From Halobacillus andaensis (GTDB lineage: Bacteria > Bacillota > Bacilli > Bacillales > Halobacillaceae), in the NCBI RefSeq assembly GCF_014636475.1, contig NZ_BMEL01000004.1, positions 520,451 to 584,450 on the forward strand: a stretch of 64,000 nucleotides of DNA, in the 5' to 3' direction. Under the pieces are notes generated by a model. That model saw only the letters and a list, made by a program, of their open reading frames with translations. It had not been told where the DNA came from and searched no databases. The position numbers were made by a program, and so were the translations under genes. Of this stretch, positions 63,839-64,000 are shown piece after piece (position 1 is the first letter of the stretch; each line of letters begins with the position of its first letter).

Positions 63839-64000
63839 TTATTGAGGGGTGTTTCCGGAGTCTGGTAAATCTTCTGCTTGTTCAATGACCTCACTTGGAA
63901 TCTCAATTTCACCCACTTCATTAAAATTGCTATAACTTCCGCTCATTGTTTGATGGATAGAGGTTTCTTCACCTTCCATATTCATGGTAAAGTTCATTTC
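63839..64000 (-). CDS. 3' end of a minus-strand gene, probable lipoprotein of the DUF6612/LppX-like type
   Basis: A minus-strand frame runs from the window edge to TAA at 63839-63841 and gives 53 residues. They read MNFTMNMEGEETSIHQTMSG, then YSNFNEVGEIEIPSEVIEQA and a polar tail. The pattern (beta strands with T/S, then N-E-V---EIP-EV) resembles the C-termini of DUF6612-type lipoproteins. The N-terminus lies beyond the window, so this cannot be confirmed. Confidence 0.45.
   Translation of the reverse strand, partial: EMNFTMNMEGEETSIHQTMSGSYSNFNEVGEIEIPSEVIEQAEDLPDSGNTPQ

Overview
The window is chromosomal DNA of a low-GC, endospore-forming Firmicute of the family Bacillaceae, most likely a halophile or halotolerant relative such as Halobacillus; the genus is inferred. 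Evidence: almost every gene has a recognisable counterpart in the Bacillus subtilis yus/yur/yun/yut/yum/yui/yug/men region, in largely conserved blocks. Sporulation genes are present (yunB, lytH, yutC-like, kapB). Several proteins are strongly acidic, and GC-rich palindromic repeats of a type common in halophilic and alkaliphilic bacilli sit between genes. There are no rRNA or tRNA genes, CRISPR arrays, prophages or complete insertion sequences.

Layout. 1-5022: fatty acid beta-oxidation (fadN, cut by the window edge, fadA, fadE). 5154-7596: small redox and housekeeping proteins (ArsC/Spx-like YusI, GcvH, Toprim protein YusF, thioredoxin-like YusE, an SCP2-like protein, a cytosolic TlpA-like thioredoxin). 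7620-10657: two SAM-I riboswitches in series, each with its own promoter and terminator, then the methionine ABC importer metN-metP-metQ. 10735-16910: yurZ-like gene, a small ORF with a probable ATT start, and the sufCDSUB iron-sulfur assembly operon. 17041-20330: yunE, yunD, yunB. 20322-24154: an amino-acid transport insert, with a lysine riboswitch before an NhaC-type carrier and an NSS symporter with a 34-residue MetS-like subunit. 24186-33252: lytH, yutC, yutD, yutE, yutF, yutG, a hydroxyacid dehydrogenase, and the Fe-S carrier group nfuA-like, yuzD, yuzB, yutM. 33296-35796: ferredoxin-NADP reductase and type II NADH dehydrogenase, convergent with or beside neighbours. 35863-42712: yuiBCD, pepA, deoD, khtTU and kapB. 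42818-52148: sodC, patB, an XRE regulator, yugI, yuzA, yugJ, pgi, yugN, yugO, a thioredoxin-like protein and an M42 aminopeptidase. 52149-64000: repeat cluster, tspO, a DksA-like protein, a hotdog thioesterase and menA on the minus strand, then divergent menF-D-H-B-E-C, an FhuF-like protein, a small acidic protein and the 3' end of a minus-strand gene.

The main themes are redox and iron-sulfur metabolism, menaquinone synthesis feeding an NDH-2 respiratory chain, and RNA-controlled amino-acid transport. No dramatic new multi-gene system is evident. The best leads are regulatory: the tandem SAM riboswitches with an apparently orphan first unit, the lysine riboswitch assigning a substrate to an NhaC carrier, the ATT-initiated small ORF, two hairpins that bury translation start signals, operator-like palindromes before ndh and yutM, a dispersed repeat family with at least three copies, and a terminator that appears to have been split by a repeat insertion. 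The hotdog thioesterase downstream of menA is a good candidate for the missing DHNA-CoA hydrolase step.
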